Shown in pieces: positions 47,588 to 56,383 of a stretch of 64,000 nucleotides of DNA. The position numbers were made by a program, and so were the translations under genes. The stretch is from Iamia sp035765045. GTDB taxonomy: Bacteria > Actinomycetota > Acidimicrobiia > Acidimicrobiales > Iamiaceae. The stretch lies in assembly GCA_035765045.1 (NCBI GenBank), contig DASTYI010000099.1, forward strand, positions 62,001 through 126,000. The letters are read 5' to 3'. The first letter of the stretch is position 1; every line of letters starts with the position of its first letter. A model generated the notes under the pieces. That model did not search any database. It worked only from the letters and a program-made list of their open reading frames with translations, and was not told where the DNA came from.

Positions 47588-48715
47588 GTGGACCACCCCC
47601 TGGCCGGGCTGCTCGCCGAGGTGGCGGCGGGGCGGCCGCCCCCGCCCGACGGCACCGTCACCGTCCTCCCCTCGCTCGGGCCCGGGCTCGACGACGCCGT
47701 CGTCGGGCTCGACGGCCACCTCGTCGTCGTGGCCGACGTCCCGGCCGAGGAGGTGCGCCGGCGGCTGCCCGACGGCGCCCACGACCTCTGGTGCCACCCG
47801 GCCGTCACCCTCTGGCTGGCCGAGCGCACCGGCCGCGACCCGGGCACCGCCGACATCGCCCTCGTGGCCCCACCGTCGACCGGCCCACCGCCGCTCCCGC
47901 TGGTGGCCGACGAGCCGCCGCCGACCCGGGTGCACCGGACCGACGTCTCGGCCTGGCGCACCGAGGACGGCACCGGCCGGGTGGCGATCGGGCGGGGCCT
48001 GGCCGGGCGCTGGGAGGTCTCCTTCGCCGTCGAGGCCGCGGCCCGGGGCGCCGGCGTCGGGCGGGCCCTGGCCCGGGCCGCCCGCCACCTCGTGCCCGCC
48101 GGCGAGGCCCTATGGGCCCAGACGGCGCCGGGGAACGTCCGGTCGGTCCGGGCCCTGCTGGCCGCCGGCTTCACCCCGGTCGCCGGCGAGACCCTCCTCC
48201 TCGCCGACCGGCCTCCCGCCCCCATCCCCGCCGCCGGCGGCCTGGCCCTGCGCCCGCTGCGCCAGGCCGACGTCGAGGCCCACCGGGCCCTCGACGACGA
48301 GGCGACCCGGCTCGGCTTCGGCTTCCCCCGCCACGCCACCGCCGTCGAGGTCCACCTGGCGGTCGCCGGGTGGCGCCAGCCGGCCGACGATCGGGTCGAG
48401 CTCGGCGTCTGGCGGGCCGACGAGCTGGTCGGTCACGTCGCCGTGTGGTGCCTCCCCGACGGCGCACCCGGCGACGTCGGGCTCTCCTACGCCACCGTCC
48501 CGCACCAGCGCCGCCGGGGTGTGGCCGTCGCCGCCGCCCGGGCCGCCCTCGACCACGCCGTCGCCACCTGGGGCGCCCGCCGCGCCGTGATCGAGGTCCT
48601 CCCCGCCAACACCGCCTCCCGCGCCGTCGCCCACCGCCTCGGCGCCGTCGAGGCCGGCGAGCACGACGGCCACGTCGTCCACCACCTCGACCTCAGGTCG
48701 GGCGGGACCAGGTGA
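47588..48715 (+). CDS. tandem GNAT N-acetyltransferase
   Basis: 375 residues from GTG 47588. Two GNAT domains: the first ends with WEVSFAVEAAARGAGVGRALARAARHLV and APGNVRSVRALLAAGFTPV; the second (from about residue 220, LALRPLRQADVEAHRALDDEATRLGF) has YATVPHQRRRGVAVAAARAALDHAV and LPANTASRAVAHRLGAVEAG. Both keep acetyl-CoA-type R/Q-x-x-G-x-G/A loops, the second in a weaker form (RRRGVA). Substrate unknown. It overlaps the convergent methyltransferase by 23 bp. Confidence 0.82.
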   Translation: MDHPLAGLLAEVAAGRPPPPDGTVTVLPSLGPGLDDAVVGLDGHLVVVADVPAEEVRRRLPDGAHDLWCHPAVTLWLAERTGRDPGTADIALVAPPSTGPPPLPLVADEPPPTRVHRTDVSAWRTEDGTGRVAIGRGLAGRWEVSFAVEAAARGAGVGRALARAARHLVPAGEALWAQTAPGNVRSVRALLAAGFTPVAGETLLLADRPPAPIPAAGGLALRPLRQADVEAHRALDDEATRLGFGFPRHATAVEVHLAVAGWRQPADDRVELGVWRADELVGHVAVWCLPDGAPGDVGLSYATVPHQRRRGVAVAAARAALDHAVATWGARRAVIEVLPANTASRAVAHRLGAVEAGEHDGHVVHHLDLRSGGTR

Positions 48716-49466
48716 CGAGGGAGGCGTCGCCGAGGCGGGCGCGGCGCGACGGGTCGTCGTCCTGGGGGCGGCGGCCGGCGGCGAGGTCGGCCCGGAGGCG
48801 GGCCATCCCGGCGGCCAGCTCGTCGGGGACGTGGTCGGCGGCCCACTCGACGAAGCTGGTCTGCCGGGCGATCTCGGGCTCGACCAGCAGCTCGGGGCGC
48901 CGGCACAGCGCCGCCATCGAGCCGTCGACCACGTCGGCGTAGCGCAGCGGTGTCACCGTCGCCCCGGGCAGGGCGGCGACGATCTCGGCGAGGGCCTGGT
49001 GGGTCGAGGCGAAGTGGGCGGTGGCGGTGGGCAGGTAGCGGGTCAGCCAGTGGACGTCGAGGTGCTCGCGCCCGAAGGCCACGAGGACGACACGACCCCC
49101 CGGCCGCACCACCCGCCGGGCCTCGGCCAGGGCGTCGGGCCAGTCGGGCACGTGGTGGAGCATCGACACCAGGGCCACGGCGTCGACGGCACCGTCGGGC
49201 ACCGGAAGGGCGGTGGCGTCGGCGACCGCGGTCGCCAGCCCCTTGGCGCGGGCCCGGTCCAGCATCGCCGGGCTGCGGTCGGCCACCACCGGGCGCCACC
49301 CCCGGTCCCGCAGGGCGGCGCCGTAGTTGCCCGTCCCCCCGCCGACGTCGAGCACCGTGCCCGGCGACCCCAGGGCGGCGGCCAGCGGGTCGAGCACCGA
49401 CGGGCTGGCGGCCCGGGTGCGGTCGTAGGTCTCCGCCTGGCGCTGGTAGTCGTACGACGTCGCCAC
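48693..49466 (-). CDS. class I SAM-dependent methyltransferase
   Basis: 257 residues from GTG 49466. TVLDVGGGTGNYGAALRDRGW is motif I, VVADRSPAMLDRARAKGLATAVADATALPVPDGAVDAVALVSMLHHVPDWPDALAEARRVVRPGGRVVL covers motifs II-IV, as in UbiE-type small-molecule methyltransferases. Substrate not evident. Same strand as and 24 bp downstream of rsmA, so perhaps the last gene of the rsmI-tatD-rsmA unit. Confidence 0.85.
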   Translation of the reverse strand: MATSYDYQRQAETYDRTRAASPSVLDPLAAALGSPGTVLDVGGGTGNYGAALRDRGWRPVVADRSPAMLDRARAKGLATAVADATALPVPDGAVDAVALVSMLHHVPDWPDALAEARRVVRPGGRVVLVAFGREHLDVHWLTRYLPTATAHFASTHQALAEIVAALPGATVTPLRYADVVDGSMAALCRRPELLVEPEIARQTSFVEWAADHVPDELAAGMARLRADLAAGRRPQDDDPSRRARLGDASLVTWSRPT

Positions 49467-49490
49467 CGCCGCAGCCTAGGAAGGGCGGGG

Positions 49491-50297
49491 TCAGGCCGAG
49501 GCCAGCCGGCCCCAGTCCTCGACCGAGAGCTCCTCGGCCCGGGCCTCGGGCCGGATCCCGGCGGCGGCGAAGGCGTCGGGGGCGACCAGGCCGGACAGCG
49601 AGCGGCGGAGCATCTTGCGCCGCTGCCCGAACCCGGCCCGGACCAGGGCGAAGAGCCGATCGGGGTCGGCGTCGACGGCCGGCGCCGGGCGCCGCTCGAT
49701 CGCCACCAGCGCCGAGTCGACCCGGGGCCGGGGCAGGAAGACGTCGGGCCCGACCTTGCCGACCAGCCGGGCCGTGGCCCAGTAGCGGACCTTGACCGAC
49801 GGGATGCCGTAGGCCGGGTCGCCCACGTCGGCGGCCAGCCGCTCCCCCGCCTCCCGCTGGACCATCACCAGCATCCGCTCGATGGCCGGCACCGCGTCGA
49901 GCAGGTCGAGCACCAGCGGGGTGGCCACGTTGTAGGGCAGGTTGGCCACCAGCGCCCAGCGCTCGACGTCGCCCAGCACGGCGGCCCAGTCGAGCGCCAT
50001 GGCGTCGCCCTCGACCACGGCCACCCCCCGGTCGGCCACGACGGTCCGGAGCACCGGGAGCACGTGGCGGTCGATCTCGACGGCGGTGACGGCGGCCCCG
50101 GTGTCGGCCAGGGCCAGGGTCAGCGAGCCGAGGCCCGCACCGATCTCGACCACGTGGTCACCCGGACCGACGTCGGCCAGCCGGGCGATCCGCCGCACCG
50201 TGTTGGGGTCGACGACGAAGTTCTGGCCGAGGGCCCGCGAGGGCGCGAGGCCGTGCTGCTCGAGGAGCGCCGCCGCCTCGGTGCGGGTGAGGGTCAC
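49491..50297 (-). CDS. rsmA: 16S rRNA (adenine-N6,N6) dimethyltransferase RsmA/KsgA
   Basis: 268 residues from GTG 50297 (the tatD stop overlaps as GTGA; the longer frame upstream encodes no family sequence). SRALGQNFVVDPNTVRRIARLADVGPGDHVVEIGAGLGSLTLAL is the KsgA start and SAM motif, and VANLPYNVATPLVLDLL the catalytic N-L-P-Y motif. VFLPRPRVDSALVAIERR and FGQRRKMLRRSLSGL follow. It dimethylates two adjacent adenosines at the 3' end of 16S rRNA in 30S maturation. Usual neighbour of tatD. Confidence 0.95.
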   Translation of the reverse strand: MTLTRTEAAALLEQHGLAPSRALGQNFVVDPNTVRRIARLADVGPGDHVVEIGAGLGSLTLALADTGAAVTAVEIDRHVLPVLRTVVADRGVAVVEGDAMALDWAAVLGDVERWALVANLPYNVATPLVLDLLDAVPAIERMLVMVQREAGERLAADVGDPAYGIPSVKVRYWATARLVGKVGPDVFLPRPRVDSALVAIERRPAPAVDADPDRLFALVRAGFGQRRKMLRRSLSGLVAPDAFAAAGIRPEARAEELSVEDWGRLASA

Positions 50298-51094
50298 GCC
50301 AGGCCGTAGAAGGTCTCGGCCGTGGCCCACGTGGCGGCGGCGACGTCCTCGACCCCGATGCCCTTGACCGTGGCGATGCCCGCCCCCACCAGCGGCACGT
50401 AGCCGGGGAGGTTGGGCTTGCCCCGCAGCGGGACGGGGGTGAGGAACGGGCTGTCGGTCTCGACCATCAGGGCGTCGAGGGGGGCGAGCGCCACCGCCTC
50501 ACGGATGTCGTCGGCCGCCTTGAAGGTGACCAGCCCCGAGATCGACAGGACGCAGCCCCGGTCGAGGCAGCCCCGGGCCTCCTCGGCACCGCCGGTGAAG
50601 CAGTGGAAGACCGTGCGGGGCGGCGTGCCCTCGGCGTCGAGGACGGCGAAGGTGTCGTCCCAGGCGTTGCGCGTGTGGATCACCAGGGGCAGGTCGTGGG
50701 CATGGGCCAGGGCGACCTGGGCGGCGAAGACCTCGCGCTGCACGTCCCGGGGCGAGTGGTCGTAGTGGTAGTCGAGCCCGCACTCGCCCACCGCCACCAC
50801 CTCGGGCCGGGCCAGCACCGCCTCCAGCCCGTCGATGCCGTGCCGGGCCTCGTGGGGGTGGACGCCGGCGGTGGCCCACAGACGGCCGGGGTGGGCGGCG
50901 GCGACGTCGGCCCCGGCGATCGAGTCGGCCACGTCGCACCCGACGGTGATCATCCGCTCGACCCCGTGGGCGACGGCGTCGGCCACCACCGCGGCGATCT
51001 CGTCGGCCGGGGCGTGGTCGTGGCCCACGTGGGTGGGGCCGGAGTGGTGCAGGTGGCAGTGGTCGTCGGTCCACCGCAGCGCCGGGGTGGCCAA
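50294..51094 (-). CDS. tatD: TatD-family DNase
   Basis: 266 residues. The start is a TTG directly after the upstream TGA (TGATTG). DDHCHLHH carries the H-x-H metal motif; VGECGLDYHYDHSPRDVQREVFAAQVALAHAHDLPLVIHTRNAWDD, VFHCFTGGAEEA and LMVETDSPFLTPVPLRGKPNLPGYV are TatD signatures with Glu, His and Asp ligands. An extra His-rich insertion (HHSGPTHVGHDHAP) follows the first motif. The family has 3'-5' nuclease activity. Confidence 0.93.
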   Translation of the reverse strand: MATPALRWTDDHCHLHHSGPTHVGHDHAPADEIAAVVADAVAHGVERMITVGCDVADSIAGADVAAAHPGRLWATAGVHPHEARHGIDGLEAVLARPEVVAVGECGLDYHYDHSPRDVQREVFAAQVALAHAHDLPLVIHTRNAWDDTFAVLDAEGTPPRTVFHCFTGGAEEARGCLDRGCVLSISGLVTFKAADDIREAVALAPLDALMVETDSPFLTPVPLRGKPNLPGYVPLVGAGIATVKGIGVEDVAAATWATAETFYGLA

Positions 51095-51577
51095 TCAGAC
51101 CACCGGGGGCTTGCGGTTGTCGGAGGCGTGGACGATGCAGAGGCTGCCGGCCGGCGAGTCGGGGTCGAGGTAGAGCTGGACCGGGAGGTCGAGGGGCTCG
51201 CCGTCGGCGTCGACCTCGATCTCGATCGACCGCTCCTCCTCGGGGTCGAAGACCTCCTGGAGGCCGAGGGCCATGCCCGTGAGCACGGCGCCGACGGCCG
51301 AGCGCCGCCGCCACTGCGCCACCTTGGTGACCGGCTGGTCCCGGGCGACCGGCGGCTCGCGGCGCGGGCCGGCGTCGATGGCGGCCAGCTCGTCGGGGTC
51401 GTAGCGGTCCTCGAAGGGGACCAGGTCGTCGCCGCCGCCGTCGCCGCCGAGCTCCTCGCCGTCGAGCGGGTCGAAGGCCGGCTCCCACGACAGCTCGACC
51501 TCGGCGTCGGCGTCGCGGTGGGACCCCCGCCGGAGCGGCCGCTCGCCCTCCGCGTCGGGATCCCACGGTCGTTCCAT
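51095..51577 (-). CDS. acidic conserved protein of unknown function
   Basis: 160 residues. The first ~75 are acidic and disordered-looking (ERPWDPDAEGERP, DGEELGGDGGGDDLVPFEDRYDPDELAAID). The C-terminal ~80 (VTKVAQWRRRSAVGAVLTGMALGLQEVFDPEEERSIEIEVDADGEPLDLPVQLYLDPDSPAGSLCIVH) contain a short hydrophobic helix and beta strands. I do not recognise a family. It sits inside the rsmI-tatD-rsmA operon, tightly packed on both sides. Confidence 0.65.
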   Translation of the reverse strand: MERPWDPDAEGERPLRRGSHRDADAEVELSWEPAFDPLDGEELGGDGGGDDLVPFEDRYDPDELAAIDAGPRREPPVARDQPVTKVAQWRRRSAVGAVLTGMALGLQEVFDPEEERSIEIEVDADGEPLDLPVQLYLDPDSPAGSLCIVHASDNRKPPVV

Positions 51578-51587
51578 CGGGAAGAGG

Positions 51588-52292
51588 CTACGCCCCTCGA
51601 CGCCGGTAGCGGACCTCGGGCAGGCCCTCGTCCGCCACCGCGTGCACCTTCCGCGCCCCGTCGGCCACCCACCCCCGCCGCTCGTAGAACCGCCGGGCCC
51701 GGGTGTTCCCCTCGACCACCCAGAGCACCAGCTCGGCGCTCCCCTGGGCCACCAGCAGGTCGACGGCGGCGTCGAGGAGGGCGGCGCCGAGGCCTCCCCC
51801 CTGGGCGGAGGGGTCGACGTAGAGGCTGCGGACCTCGCCGGCGACGGCGAGCCCGTCGGGCCCCGGTGGGAGGTCGTCGTCGCGGGCCGGGCCCACGTCG
51901 ACCACGGCGTGGACCTCGCCCCGGCCGCCGGCGACGAGCAGCCGGTGCCGGGGGGTCGGGGCGACCGTGGCCCGGCCCGCCCAGTAGGCGCCGAGGTAGG
52001 AGAAGTCGAGGTCGTCGAGGAAGGGGTCGGGCAGCAGGCCCCGGTAGTCGCGCCGCCAGGCCCGGCGCTGGACGGCGGCGATGGCGGCCCCGTCACCGGG
52101 CCCGCCCGGGCGCAGGGGCAGGTCGGCGGGGCGCCCGGGCACCGGGACGAACGGGGGCGGGAGGGCGACGCCGAAGCGCCGCCGGGCCAGCCGCAGGTCG
52201 CGCAGGTCCCCGGCGTCGACGTCGGCCACCGTCGCATCGTCCGCCGCCCGCAACGATGCCCCCAGCACCTCCTCCAGCGGATCCCGGATCAC
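51588..52292 (-). CDS. GNAT N-acetyltransferase
   Basis: 234 residues from GTG 52292. A ~75-residue N-terminal extension precedes the GNAT domain: LRPGGPGDGAAIAAVQRRAWRRDYRGLLPD, VRSLYVDPSAQGGGLGAALLDAAVDLLVAQGSAELVLWVVEGNTRARRFYERRGWVADGARK. The Q-G-G-G-L-G loop binds acetyl-CoA. Overlaps the rsmI stop by 4 bp. Its place between translation genes suggests a protein or ribosomal-protein acetylase, which is a guess. Confidence 0.82.
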   Translation of the reverse strand: MIRDPLEEVLGASLRAADDATVADVDAGDLRDLRLARRRFGVALPPPFVPVPGRPADLPLRPGGPGDGAAIAAVQRRAWRRDYRGLLPDPFLDDLDFSYLGAYWAGRATVAPTPRHRLLVAGGRGEVHAVVDVGPARDDDLPPGPDGLAVAGEVRSLYVDPSAQGGGLGAALLDAAVDLLVAQGSAELVLWVVEGNTRARRFYERRGWVADGARKVHAVADEGLPEVRYRRRGA

Positions 52293-53086
52293 GTTCGGTC
52301 CTCCTCCGCCCCGAGGGCGTAGACCTCGCGGCGGGGGCGGCCGAGGGCGGCGGCGACCTCGGCGGCGGCGCGGCCGGGTGAGAGGCCGCGGTCCCGGGCC
52401 TGGCGCAGCGCCTCCCGCACGGCCTCGTCGCTGGCCGGGGCTTCGTCCTCGGCCCCGGGCGCGCCGGCCACGACGACCACCGGGTCGTCGCCCTCGGGGG
52501 CAGCCGCCGCGGCCGACGCCGATCCCCGCCAGGTGGTCCCGCCGGCCACGACCGCCACGGGGCGCTCGGGACCGCACGCCGTGGCGATGTCGGCGAGCGT
52601 GACGGCCAGGTCCGACGTCGGCACGGGGAGCGCCGTCGTCCGCCGCTCGGTGGCGAGGGCGGCCAGCCGGGCCTCCCGGGCCGGTCCGGCGGTGGGCAGG
52701 GCGGCCTCGACGGCGACGTGGTCGGTGGCCAGCCCGCTCGCCACCAGGGCGGTCACCGTGGGGGTCGGGGCGGGGACGACCTCGACGGGCAGGCCGGCGT
52801 CGACGACCGCACCCACCAGCGGGGCCCCGGCCGGGCCGGCGACCACCACGGCGACGGTGGCACCCCCGGCCACCCGCCGGACCACATCGGCCGGGTCGGC
52901 CCCCGCCAGCGGCGAGCACCGGTCGGCGGGCACGCCGGCGGCGGCCAGCAGCCCGGCCACCGGCGGGGTGTCCTCGCCCCAGAGATGGGCGGCGGCCCCG
53001 AGGGACTCGATCGCCCGACCCGAGGGCTCCTCCCCCACGGGCGGCGCCGCCACCACGAGGAGGCAGCCGGGCCCGGGGACGCTCAC
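52289..53086 (-). CDS. divergent RsmI-like tetrapyrrole-methylase-fold rRNA methyltransferase
   Basis: 265 residues from GTG 53086. The order follows RsmI: N-terminal GCLLVVAAPPVGEEPSGRAIESLGAAAHLWGEDTPPVAGLL, a glycine-rich VVVAGPAGAPLVGAVVDAGLPVEVVPAPTPTVTALVASGL, then RPVAVVAGGTTWRGS and a C-terminal helix-turn-helix (SPGRAAAEVAAALGRPRREVYALG). Several canonical residues (the GNLPLPLGD and SDAGTP... motifs) are degraded. RsmI 2'-O-methylates C1402 of 16S rRNA; neighbours tatD and rsmA support that role. Confidence 0.7.
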   Translation of the reverse strand: MSVPGPGCLLVVAAPPVGEEPSGRAIESLGAAAHLWGEDTPPVAGLLAAAGVPADRCSPLAGADPADVVRRVAGGATVAVVVAGPAGAPLVGAVVDAGLPVEVVPAPTPTVTALVASGLATDHVAVEAALPTAGPAREARLAALATERRTTALPVPTSDLAVTLADIATACGPERPVAVVAGGTTWRGSASAAAAAPEGDDPVVVVAGAPGAEDEAPASDEAVREALRQARDRGLSPGRAAAEVAAALGRPRREVYALGAEEDRT

Positions 53087-53120
53087 CCCGCCAGTGTGGC
53101 CGCCCCACCCACCCCACCCC

Positions 53121-53170
53121 CGTTCTGGCGCGCCCACGCGCTCTCAGGGGCACGCCGGCGCGCCAGAACG
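53121..53170. repeat. hairpin with GTTCTGGCGCGCC arms
   Basis: Perfect 14-base arms CGTTCTGGCGCGCC / GGCGCGCCAGAACG, with C-rich and G-rich flanks that could extend the stem. Between the rsmI start and the end of the next gene. A diverged copy is at 44324. Confidence 0.85.
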
Positions 53171-53179
53171 GTGGGGGGA

Positions 53180-53803
53180 TCAGCCGAGGACGGGGACGAC
53201 GGCGGGGGCGGGGGCGTCGGGGCGGAAGAGGTGGCGGAGGACGGCGGTGGGGCCGTGGCGCTCGACGGCGATGGCGGTGCCGAGGCCGGCGACGGTGGCC
53301 ACCAGGTCGGCGGGGACGTCGAGGACCAGGTCGGGCACGGAGCGGGCCAGGTCGTCGAGGTGGACGACCTGCTCGACGAGGCGGGTGCCCAGGTAGAGGT
53401 CGAGGGCCATCGCCCCACCCGACACCGGGAGCAGGCGGTCGGCCGGCTCACCCGCCAGCCGGGCCGCCACCGCCGGGAGCCGCTCGGCGAGCCGCCCGAC
53501 CACGGCGTCGGGACCGAGCCGGGCCAGCGCCGCCCCCCGGTCCCGGATCCCCTGGTGGTCGGCCGGTCCCAGATCGGCGACCTGGGCGAAGTAGGCGGCC
53601 ACCGAGGGGAACGTCGCCGCCGGCGGCCGGTCGAGGGCGAGGTAGTCCTCGACCACCCACACCCCGCCCCGGGCCAGGTGGCCGGCCAGCGAGCCGACCG
53701 TCTGGTCGGCCAGCACCGAGGGCCGGTCCCAGGCGGCGGCCACGGCCGGATCGGACAGGGCGGTGAGCACGGCTCGGGCGCCGCGCAGGAAGTCGTCACG
53801 CAT
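53180..53803 (-). CDS. maleylpyruvate-isomerase-type (DinB/MDMPI fold) protein
   Basis: 207 residues from ATG 53803. A four-helix DinB-like fold: FLRGARAVLTALSDPAVAAAWDRPSVLADQTVGSLAGHLARGGVWVVEDYL, and LYLGTRLVEQVVHLDDLARSV with the metal-binding E/H..H-L-D-D. Actinobacterial members are mycothiol-dependent isomerases or transferases. Substrate unknown. GTG codons upstream (53821) are possible starts. Confidence 0.75.
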   Translation of the reverse strand: MRDDFLRGARAVLTALSDPAVAAAWDRPSVLADQTVGSLAGHLARGGVWVVEDYLALDRPPAATFPSVAAYFAQVADLGPADHQGIRDRGAALARLGPDAVVGRLAERLPAVAARLAGEPADRLLPVSGGAMALDLYLGTRLVEQVVHLDDLARSVPDLVLDVPADLVATVAGLGTAIAVERHGPTAVLRHLFRPDAPAPAVVPVLG

Positions 53804-53851
53804 CACCGGCGACGCTCGCACCCCCGGCCGCCGCCGTCACCGTTGACCCGA

Positions 53852-54163
53852 TCAACCCCCCCCGAGGTCGACCACCCCGCCGACGGCCAGGCCCCAGCGG
53901 GCGAAGGCCCCGGCCTCGGCCTCCAGCACCCCGGCGGACCGCGGCACCCACGCCGTCACCCGGCCGGGCGGCACCCGGCGCACCCGCAGGACCCGCCCGG
54001 AGCGGTCGAGCCAGGCGACGTCGAGGGCGAACCGCATCCCGACCGTGTGGACCGACCGCACGCCCGGCAGCCACAGGGCTCCGTCCAGCGCCGACCGCCC
54101 GAGCAGGCCCTGGCCCCGGGCCCGTCGGGTCGCCGCCACCTCCAGCGGTTCGATCGTCAGCAC
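53852..54163 (-). CDS. DUF192 family protein
   Basis: 103 residues from GTG 54163. RGQGLLGRSALDGALWLPGVRSVHTVGMRFALDVAWLDRSGRVLRVRRVPPGRVTAWVPRSAGVLEAEAGAFARWGLAVGGVV is the complete DUF192 pattern (G-L-x-G/R, V-H-T-x-G-M, W-x-L-x-x-G). No export signal. Function unknown. Confidence 0.88.
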   Translation of the reverse strand: MLTIEPLEVAATRRARGQGLLGRSALDGALWLPGVRSVHTVGMRFALDVAWLDRSGRVLRVRRVPPGRVTAWVPRSAGVLEAEAGAFARWGLAVGGVVDLGGG

Positions 54164-54184
54164 GGCGCCAGCGTGCCCCCGGCG

Positions 54185-55261
54185 TCAGACGTTGAAGAGG
54201 AACTCGGTGACGTCGCCGTCCTGGAAGACGTACTCCTTGCCCTCGACCCGGACCTTGCCGGCCGCCTTGGCCTTGGCCCACGACCCCAGCTCGAGCAGCT
54301 CCTCCCACCCGATCACCTCGGCCCTGATGAACCCCCGCTCGAAGTCGGTGTGGATCCGCCCGGCGGCCTGGGGTGCCTTGGAGCCGGCCCGGAACGTCCA
54401 CGCCCGGCTCTCCTTCTCGCCGGTGGTGAGGAAGGTCCGCAGCCCGAGCAGGTCGTAGGCGGTGTGGACGAAGCGCTCCAGCGCCCCCTCGCCCAGGCCC
54501 AGGGCCTCCAGCATCTCGGCCCGCTCGTCGCCGACCAGCTCGGCCGCCTCGGCCTCCAGCTGGACGCAGATCCCGAGGACCTCGGCCCGCCCCTGGAGCT
54601 CGGCCTGGACGGGGGCGATCACCTCGTCGATCCGGTCGAGGTCGTCCTCGCCCACGTTGACGACGGCCATCACCGGCTTGTTGGTCAGCAGGAACCAGGG
54701 CTTGAGCGCCTCGCGGGTGTCGGCGGGGAGGTCGCTGCGGTAGAGCGGGGTGCCCTCGGCCAGCACGGCGTAGGCCTCGTCGAGGGCGGCCACCTCGGCG
54801 GCGAGCGACTTGTCGACCCGGGCCGCCTTGCGCTTCTTGGCGATCTGCGACTCGAGCGTCTCCAGGTCGGCCAGGGCCAGCTCGATCTCGAGGATGCGGA
54901 GGCACTCGAGCGGATCGTCGGGGCCGGGCACGTCGGGGTCGACGAAGCCCCGCAGCAGGTAGACGACGGCGTCGACCTCGCGGATGTGGGCCAGGAAGCG
55001 GTTGCCCAGGCCCTCGCCGGTGCTCGCCCCCTCGACCAGCCCGCCGATGTCGACGAACTGGACGGCGGCGTGGACGACCTTGCGGCTGCCCGACATCTCG
55101 GCCAGCCGGTCGAGGCGGCTGTCGGGCACCTTGGCCACGCCGACGTTGGGGTCGGTGGTGGCGAAGGCGTAGGGCGCGGCCAGGGCGCCCCCGCCGGCCA
55201 GGGCGTTGTAGAGCGAGGACTTGCCCGCGTTGGGGAGCCCGACGAAGCCGAAACGTTCCAT
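54185..55261 (-). CDS. ychF: OBG-family ATPase YchF
   Basis: 358 residues. GFVGLPNAGKSSLYNALAGGGALAAPYAFATTDPNVGVAKVPDSRLDRLAEMSGSRKVVHAAVQFVDIGGLVEGASTGEGLGNRFLAHIREVDAVVYLLRGF covers G1 to G3; TNKPVMAVVNVGEDDL is the altered G4 that gives ATP preference. The C-terminal TGS domain ends DGDVTEFLFNV. It binds ribosomes and takes part in stress and redox response. Divergent from the PHP gene; only 31 bp separate the starts. Confidence 0.96.
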   Translation of the reverse strand: MERFGFVGLPNAGKSSLYNALAGGGALAAPYAFATTDPNVGVAKVPDSRLDRLAEMSGSRKVVHAAVQFVDIGGLVEGASTGEGLGNRFLAHIREVDAVVYLLRGFVDPDVPGPDDPLECLRILEIELALADLETLESQIAKKRKAARVDKSLAAEVAALDEAYAVLAEGTPLYRSDLPADTREALKPWFLLTNKPVMAVVNVGEDDLDRIDEVIAPVQAELQGRAEVLGICVQLEAEAAELVGDERAEMLEALGLGEGALERFVHTAYDLLGLRTFLTTGEKESRAWTFRAGSKAPQAAGRIHTDFERGFIRAEVIGWEELLELGSWAKAKAAGKVRVEGKEYVFQDGDVTEFLFNV

Positions 55262-55292
55262 GTCCGGCTCACGCTACAAAGGAGGGGTGCTC

Positions 55293-56363
55293 GTGCTGGA
55301 ACCGCTGACCGCGCCGATGGACCCGGTCGCCGCCCTGGAGCGGGTGGCCCACCTGATCGACCGCAGCCTCGGGTCGAGCCGCAAGGCCGCCGCCTTCCGC
55401 ACCGCGGCCCGGGCCCTGGCCGAGGCCGGACCCGACCGGGTGGCCGAGCTCCACCGCACCCAGCGGCTCACGTCGCTGCCCGGCGTGGGCGAGAGCACCG
55501 GGGCGGTGGCGATCCAGGCCCTCGACGGCCAGGTCCCCGAGCGGCTGGCCGAGCTGGAGGAGGCCAGCGTCGTCCCCCTCGGCGAGGGCGCCGACCTCCG
55601 GGCCGCCCTCCGCGGCGACTGCCACAGCCACTCCACCTGGAGCGACGGCGGCGCCTCGATCCGCGACATGGCCACGGCGGCGATGGCCCTCGGTCACGAG
55701 TACCTGGTGATGACCGACCACTCGCCCCGGCTCACCGTCGCCCACGGCCTCACCCGCACGCGCCTGCTGGAGCAGCTCGACGAGATCGCCGCCCTCAACG
55801 AGGAGCTGGCGCCGTTCCGCATCCTCACCGGCTGCGAGGTCGACATCCTCGTCGACGGCTCGCTCGACGGCGACCCCGACCTGCTCGACCGGCTCGACAT
55901 CGTCGTCGCCAGCGTCCACTCCAAGCTCCGCATGCCCCGGATGGAGATGACCGAGCGGATGGTGAAGGCGGTCCTCGACCCCCGCGTCGACATCCTCGGC
56001 CACTGCACCGGGCGCAAGGTCAAGGGCCTGCCCCCCGTCGGTCCCGAGTCGCTCCGCGCCGCCGACTACGTGCGGCCCCAGTCGACCTTCGACGCCGACA
56101 TCGTCTTCGCCGCCTGCGAGGCCACCGACACCGCCGTCGAGATCAACTGCCGGCCCGAGCGCCGCGACCCGCCCGACGAGCTGCTGGCCCTGGCCGTGGA
56201 CATGGGCTGCCGGGTCAGCATCGACACCGACGCCCACGCCCCGGCCCAGCTCGAGTGGCAGCCCTACGGCTGCGACAAGGCGGTCCGCCACGGGCTCGGG
56301 CCCGACGACGTGGTCAACACATGGCCGGTCGACGACCTCCTCGCTTGGGCCGCCGACCACTGA
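55293..56363 (+). CDS. PHP-domain phosphoesterase with PolX-like helix-hairpin-helix region
   Basis: 356 residues. GTG 55293 was chosen because GGAGG at 55281-55285 is 7 bp away; GTG 55287 would be too close. Residues ~5-90 (VAALERVAHLIDRSLGSSRKAAAFRTAARALAEAG...LPGVGESTGAVAIQAL) resemble the 8-kDa/HhH part of DNA polymerase X. The PHP domain follows: GDCHSHSTWSDGG, VMTDHS, TGCEVDILVDG, VVASVHSKLRMP, ILGHCTGR, SIDTDAHA, supplying the metal-binding His/Asp/Glu set. There is no polymerase palm. It may be a 3'-phosphatase or nuclease in base-excision repair. Confidence 0.85.
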   Translation: MLEPLTAPMDPVAALERVAHLIDRSLGSSRKAAAFRTAARALAEAGPDRVAELHRTQRLTSLPGVGESTGAVAIQALDGQVPERLAELEEASVVPLGEGADLRAALRGDCHSHSTWSDGGASIRDMATAAMALGHEYLVMTDHSPRLTVAHGLTRTRLLEQLDEIAALNEELAPFRILTGCEVDILVDGSLDGDPDLLDRLDIVVASVHSKLRMPRMEMTERMVKAVLDPRVDILGHCTGRKVKGLPPVGPESLRAADYVRPQSTFDADIVFAACEATDTAVEINCRPERRDPPDELLALAVDMGCRVSIDTDAHAPAQLEWQPYGCDKAVRHGLGPDDVVNTWPVDDLLAWAADH

Positions 56364-56383
56364 GCCGGTAGCGTCGAACCCCT

